A stretch of 59,191 nt of DNA from Xanthomonas arboricola (GTDB lineage Bacteria > Pseudomonadota > Gammaproteobacteria > Xanthomonadales > Xanthomonadaceae), in contig NZ_QREM01000009.1 of the NCBI RefSeq assembly GCF_003353015.1, positions 1,153,723-1,212,913 of the forward strand, written 5' to 3'. Shown piece by piece: positions 56,673 to 59,191 of this stretch; position 1 is the stretch's first letter; each line of letters opens with the position of its first letter. A program made the translations under genes and the position numbers. The notes under the pieces were generated by a model. That model was not told the origin of the DNA. It did not search any database and saw nothing but the letters and a program-made list of their open reading frames with translations.

Positions 56673-58520
56673 ATGACCGCCGCCAGTTCCGCGCTACCGC
56701 CCAGCCCCTTGCCCGACGAGCGCAAGGCGCTGCTGGACCGGTTGGTCGACGGCCTGGATGCCGCGTCGCTGTGGTGGCTGTCCGGCTACACCGCCGGCCT
56801 GGCCCAGGGCCAGCCACCGCGCTCGCTGGCGGTGCTGCCGGGCGGCCAGCCGCACGCGCCGGCGCAGGAGAGCCAGCGCCTGACCGTGCTGTACGGCAGC
56901 CAGACCGGCAATGCCCGCCGCGAAGCCGAGCAGCTGGCGAGCGAGGCCGAGGCCGCCGGCCTGAGCGTGCGCCTGCTGCGCGCCGACCAGTACCCCACCC
57001 GTGAGCTGGCCAGCGAACGGCTGCTCTACGTGGTCATCAGCACCCAGGGCGAAGGCGACCCGCCGGACGATGCGATCGGGCTGGTGGAGTTCCTGGCCAG
57101 CCGCCGCGCGCCCAAGCTGCCCGAGCTCAAGTACGCAGTGCTGGGCCTGGGCGACTCCAGTTACGCGGAATTCTGCGGCATCGCCCGCCGTATCGACGAC
57201 CGCCTGGCCGAACTCGGCGGCAGCCGCGTGCAGCCGCGCGGCGAAGCCGACCTGGACATCGACAGCGTCGCTGCACCGTGGCGCGCGCAAGCGCTCAGGC
57301 ACGCGCGCGAACAGCTCAAAAGCGGCCCGCCCTCGGCCACCATCACGCCGTTGCGCAGCGGTGCGGCCGCGCCGGTGTGGTCGCATCAGCACCCCTTCGC
57401 TGCCGAAGTACTGGCCAACCAGGTCGTCAGCGGGCGCGACTTCAAGGGCCCGCAGTTCCGCGTGTACGCCTTGCCGAGCAAGCGCGTGCGCCATCTGGAA
57501 TTGTCGCTGGAAGGCAGCGGGCTGGCCTACGAGCCCGGCGATGCGCTGGGCGTCCGTCATCGCAATCCGCCCGCGCTGGTGGATGCGGTGCTGCAGACGC
57601 TGCGCCTGGACAGTCATGCCGCGGTCACCGTCGGCGAAGAGACCCTGGCCCTGCACGAGTGGCTGGCCACCCGGCGCGAACTGACCAAGTTGTCGCGGCC
57701 GCTGCTGGCCGCACATGCCGAGCGTGCGGGCGCCGACGAGCTGCAGGCGCTGCTCACCCCGACCCAGACCGCCGGCCTGGCGTCGTTGCTTGCCGATCAC
57801 CAGCTGATCGACGTGCTGCGACGCTGGCCGGCGGATTGGGACCATGCCGGCCTGCTGGCCGCCCTGCGTCCGCTCACCCCGCGCCTGTACTCGATCGCCT
57901 CCAGCCGCAAGCGCGTGGGCGAGGAAGTGCATCTGGTGGTGGACGAGCTCACCTACCAGGCGCACGGACATGCGCACCTGGGCTCGGCCAGCGGCTTTCT
58001 TGCCGCGCTGCGCGAAGGCGACACCGCGCCGGTCTACATCGAGCCGAACGCGCGCTTCCGGGTGCCGGCCGATACCGATCGCGACATCCTGATGATCGGC
58101 CCGGGCACCGGCGTGGCGCCGTTCCGCGGCTTCGTGCAGGAGCGCGCCGAAACCGGCGCCAAGGGCCGCAACTGGCTGTTCTTCGGCGCCCAGCATTTCA
58201 ATACCGATTTCCTCTATCAGGCCGAATGGCAGCAGGCCTTGCAACGCGGCGAACTGCACGCGCTGGACCTGGCGTTCTCGCGCGACCAGGCCGAAAAGAT
58301 CTACGTGCAGCATCGCCTGCGCGCGCGCGGCGCCGAGGTCTATGCCTGGCTGCAGGACGGCGCGCACCTGTACGTCTGCGGTGCCATCGGCATGGGCAAG
58401 GACGTGCACGCCGCCCTGCTCGACATCGTCGCCACCCACGGCGCCCTGGATGCGGAAGCCGCCGCGGCATATCTCACCCAGCTGCAGGTGGAGGGGCGGT
58501 ATGCGCGCGATGTCTATTAG
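56673..58520 (+). CDS. cysJ: Sulfite reductase (NADPH) flavoprotein alpha subunit
   Basis: The 615-residue flavoprotein carries electrons from NADPH through FAD and FMN to CysI for six-electron reduction of sulfite to sulfide. The flavodoxin domain starts at VLYGSQTGNARREAEQL (about 72-88). The FAD domain has RLYSIASSRKRVGEEVHLVV (about 407-426). The NADPH domain has MIGPGTGVAPFRGFVQERAE and VCGAIGMGKDVHAAL, and the protein ends GRYARDVY. Length fits the family. It begins the cysJ-cysI operon; a repeat element fills the gap to cysI. Confidence 0.95.
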   Translation: MTAASSALPPSPLPDERKALLDRLVDGLDAASLWWLSGYTAGLAQGQPPRSLAVLPGGQPHAPAQESQRLTVLYGSQTGNARREAEQLASEAEAAGLSVRLLRADQYPTRELASERLLYVVISTQGEGDPPDDAIGLVEFLASRRAPKLPELKYAVLGLGDSSYAEFCGIARRIDDRLAELGGSRVQPRGEADLDIDSVAAPWRAQALRHAREQLKSGPPSATITPLRSGAAAPVWSHQHPFAAEVLANQVVSGRDFKGPQFRVYALPSKRVRHLELSLEGSGLAYEPGDALGVRHRNPPALVDAVLQTLRLDSHAAVTVGEETLALHEWLATRRELTKLSRPLLAAHAERAGADELQALLTPTQTAGLASLLADHQLIDVLRRWPADWDHAGLLAALRPLTPRLYSIASSRKRVGEEVHLVVDELTYQAHGHAHLGSASGFLAALREGDTAPVYIEPNARFRVPADTDRDILMIGPGTGVAPFRGFVQERAETGAKGRNWLFFGAQHFNTDFLYQAEWQQALQRGELHALDLAFSRDQAEKIYVQHRLRARGAEVYAWLQDGAHLYVCGAIGMGKDVHAALLDIVATHGALDAEAAAAYLTQLQVEGRYARDVY

Positions 58521-58522
58521 TG

Positions 58523-58641
58523 CCGGGATTGGGGAGTTGGGATTGGGGATTCGTAACGGCGGGCTCCGTGGGTCTGAGTGTTGTCGTAGTGCTGCTTGTT
58601 GTGTGTTTTTGCCAATCCCCAATCACGAATGCCGAATCCCG
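58523..58641 (+). repeat. G-rich inverted-repeat element, copy C (between cysJ and cysI)
   Basis: Imperfect arms at 58523-58553 and 58612-58641 flank a loop that begins TAACGGCGGG. The element starts two bases after the cysJ stop and ends two bases before the cysI ATG, filling the whole intercistronic gap. Confidence 0.85.
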
Positions 58642-58643
58642 TC

Positions 58644-59169
58644 ATGACCCACTCCGTCGAAGACATCAAATCCGAAAGTCGCCGTCTGCGCGGATCGCTG
58701 GAACAGAGCCTGGCCGATGCGGTGACCGGGGCGTTGCGCGAGGACGATCAGACCCTGATCAAGTACCACGGCAGCTACCAGCAGGACGATCGCGACATCC
58801 GCGATGAGCGGCGCCGGCAAAAGCTCGAACCGGCGTATCAGTTCATGATCCGCACCCGCACGCCGGGCGGGGTGATCTCGCCCACGCAGTGGCTGGCGCT
58901 GGATGGCATCGCCACGCGCTACGCCAATCATTCGCTGCGCATCACCACGCGCCAGGCGTTCCAGTTCCATGGCGTGATCAAGCGCGAGCTCAAGGCGACC
59001 ATGCAGGCGATCAACGCCACCTTGATCGACACGCTGGCCGCCTGCGGCGATGTCAATCGCAACGTGCAGGTCGCCGCCAATCCGCTGCTGTCGCAGGCGC
59101 ATGCCACGCTGTATGCCGATGCCGCGCGGGTGTCCGAGCATCTGTTGCCCAATACCCGGGCGTATTACG
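58644..59169 (+). CDS. cysI: Sulfite reductase hemoprotein beta subunit, 3'-truncated by contig end
   Basis: About 175 native N-terminal residues are present of an expected 560-570. [21 protein letters not shown] starts it; [36 protein letters not shown] and [18 protein letters not shown] are characteristic of the nitrite/sulfite reductase ferredoxin-like half-domain that binds siroheme and substrate. The cluster-binding cysteines lie in the missing part. Codons after 59168 run into adapter sequence and read EIGRAHV, an artefact. The upstream repeat ends two bases before the ATG, and no Shine-Dalgarno outside the repeat is evident. Confidence 0.93.
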
Positions 59170-59191
59170 AGATCGGAAGAGCACACGTCTG
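59170..59191. other. Illumina adapter sequence at contig end
   Basis: The last 22 bases begin AGATCGGAAGAGC and continue CACACGTCTG, the standard Illumina read adapter. This is not genomic DNA. It interrupts cysI, and on the reverse strand it creates an artificial start reading MCSSDL. Confidence 0.97.

Noticed and set aside
58623..59186. A reverse-strand frame over cysI beginning MCSSDL
   Set aside because: Its start lies in adapter sequence and it is antisense to cysI.

Overview
The window is high-GC chromosomal DNA from a Xanthomonas, judged from protein content and order rather than a database search. Pointers are the ColR/ColS (VgrR/VgrS) pair, an XrvA-like H-NS protein, a Xanthomonas/Caulobacter-type TonB-dependent receptor, a CbsA-like GH6 cellobiohydrolase, the fused cysNC gene beside cysD, and the G-rich palindromic repeats typical of the genus. 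The last 22 bases (59170-59191) are an Illumina adapter, so the right edge is a draft-contig end and cysI is cut off there.

Layout. 1-1.6 kb: two stacked toxin modules. The first is a SymE-family toxin behind a 23-codon leader peptide and a structured RNA whose stem-loop is complementary to the leader's ribosome-binding site, an arrangement like phage P1 C4/orfX/ant. The second is a TacA-TacT (DUF1778-GNAT) pair with an operator palindrome covering its -35 region. 1.7-9 kb: ColS/ColR, a small secreted protein, RimK, GlgX, an H-NS-family regulator and an unknown protein. 9.4-11.7 kb: a chemoreceptor with repeated HAMP-like modules. 12.2-17.9 kb: a sorbosone dehydrogenase-like/PEBP fusion, a zinc alcohol dehydrogenase, an orphan ATP-synthase epsilon-like protein and a DASS anion transporter, with a perfect FNR-type box in the divergent promoter region; the segment ends at tRNA-Gly(CCC) and may be an accessory block.

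18.4-28.4 kb: housekeeping and membrane genes (autotransporter esterase, thiS-thiG, trmB, SLC13/RCK transporter, Rieske protein, FAA hydrolase, mscL, M28 peptidase). 28.5-44.3 kb: a plant-polysaccharide region with a LacI regulator, GH6 cellobiohydrolase, TonB-dependent receptor plus GH2 mannosidase-like operon, a divergent GH97 enzyme, a neprosin-family protein and a type-B carboxylesterase. A perfect 12-bp palindrome of LacI-operator form lies between GH2 and GH97 and is the best candidate control point. 44.3-53.5 kb: TrmH-family methyltransferase, GNAT, M1 aminopeptidase and an RND efflux pair.

53.6 kb to the end: sulfate assimilation, with cysD-cysNC leftward (ATP sulfurylase plus APS kinase, equivalent to raxP/raxQ) and cysJ-cysI rightward (sulfite reductase). 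Three copies of one G-rich inverted-repeat element (22332-22434, 55472-55578, 58523-58641) each sit at a junction between co-directional genes, in the same orientation relative to transcription. One copy encodes the end of TrmB and another is read through as the start of CysNC.
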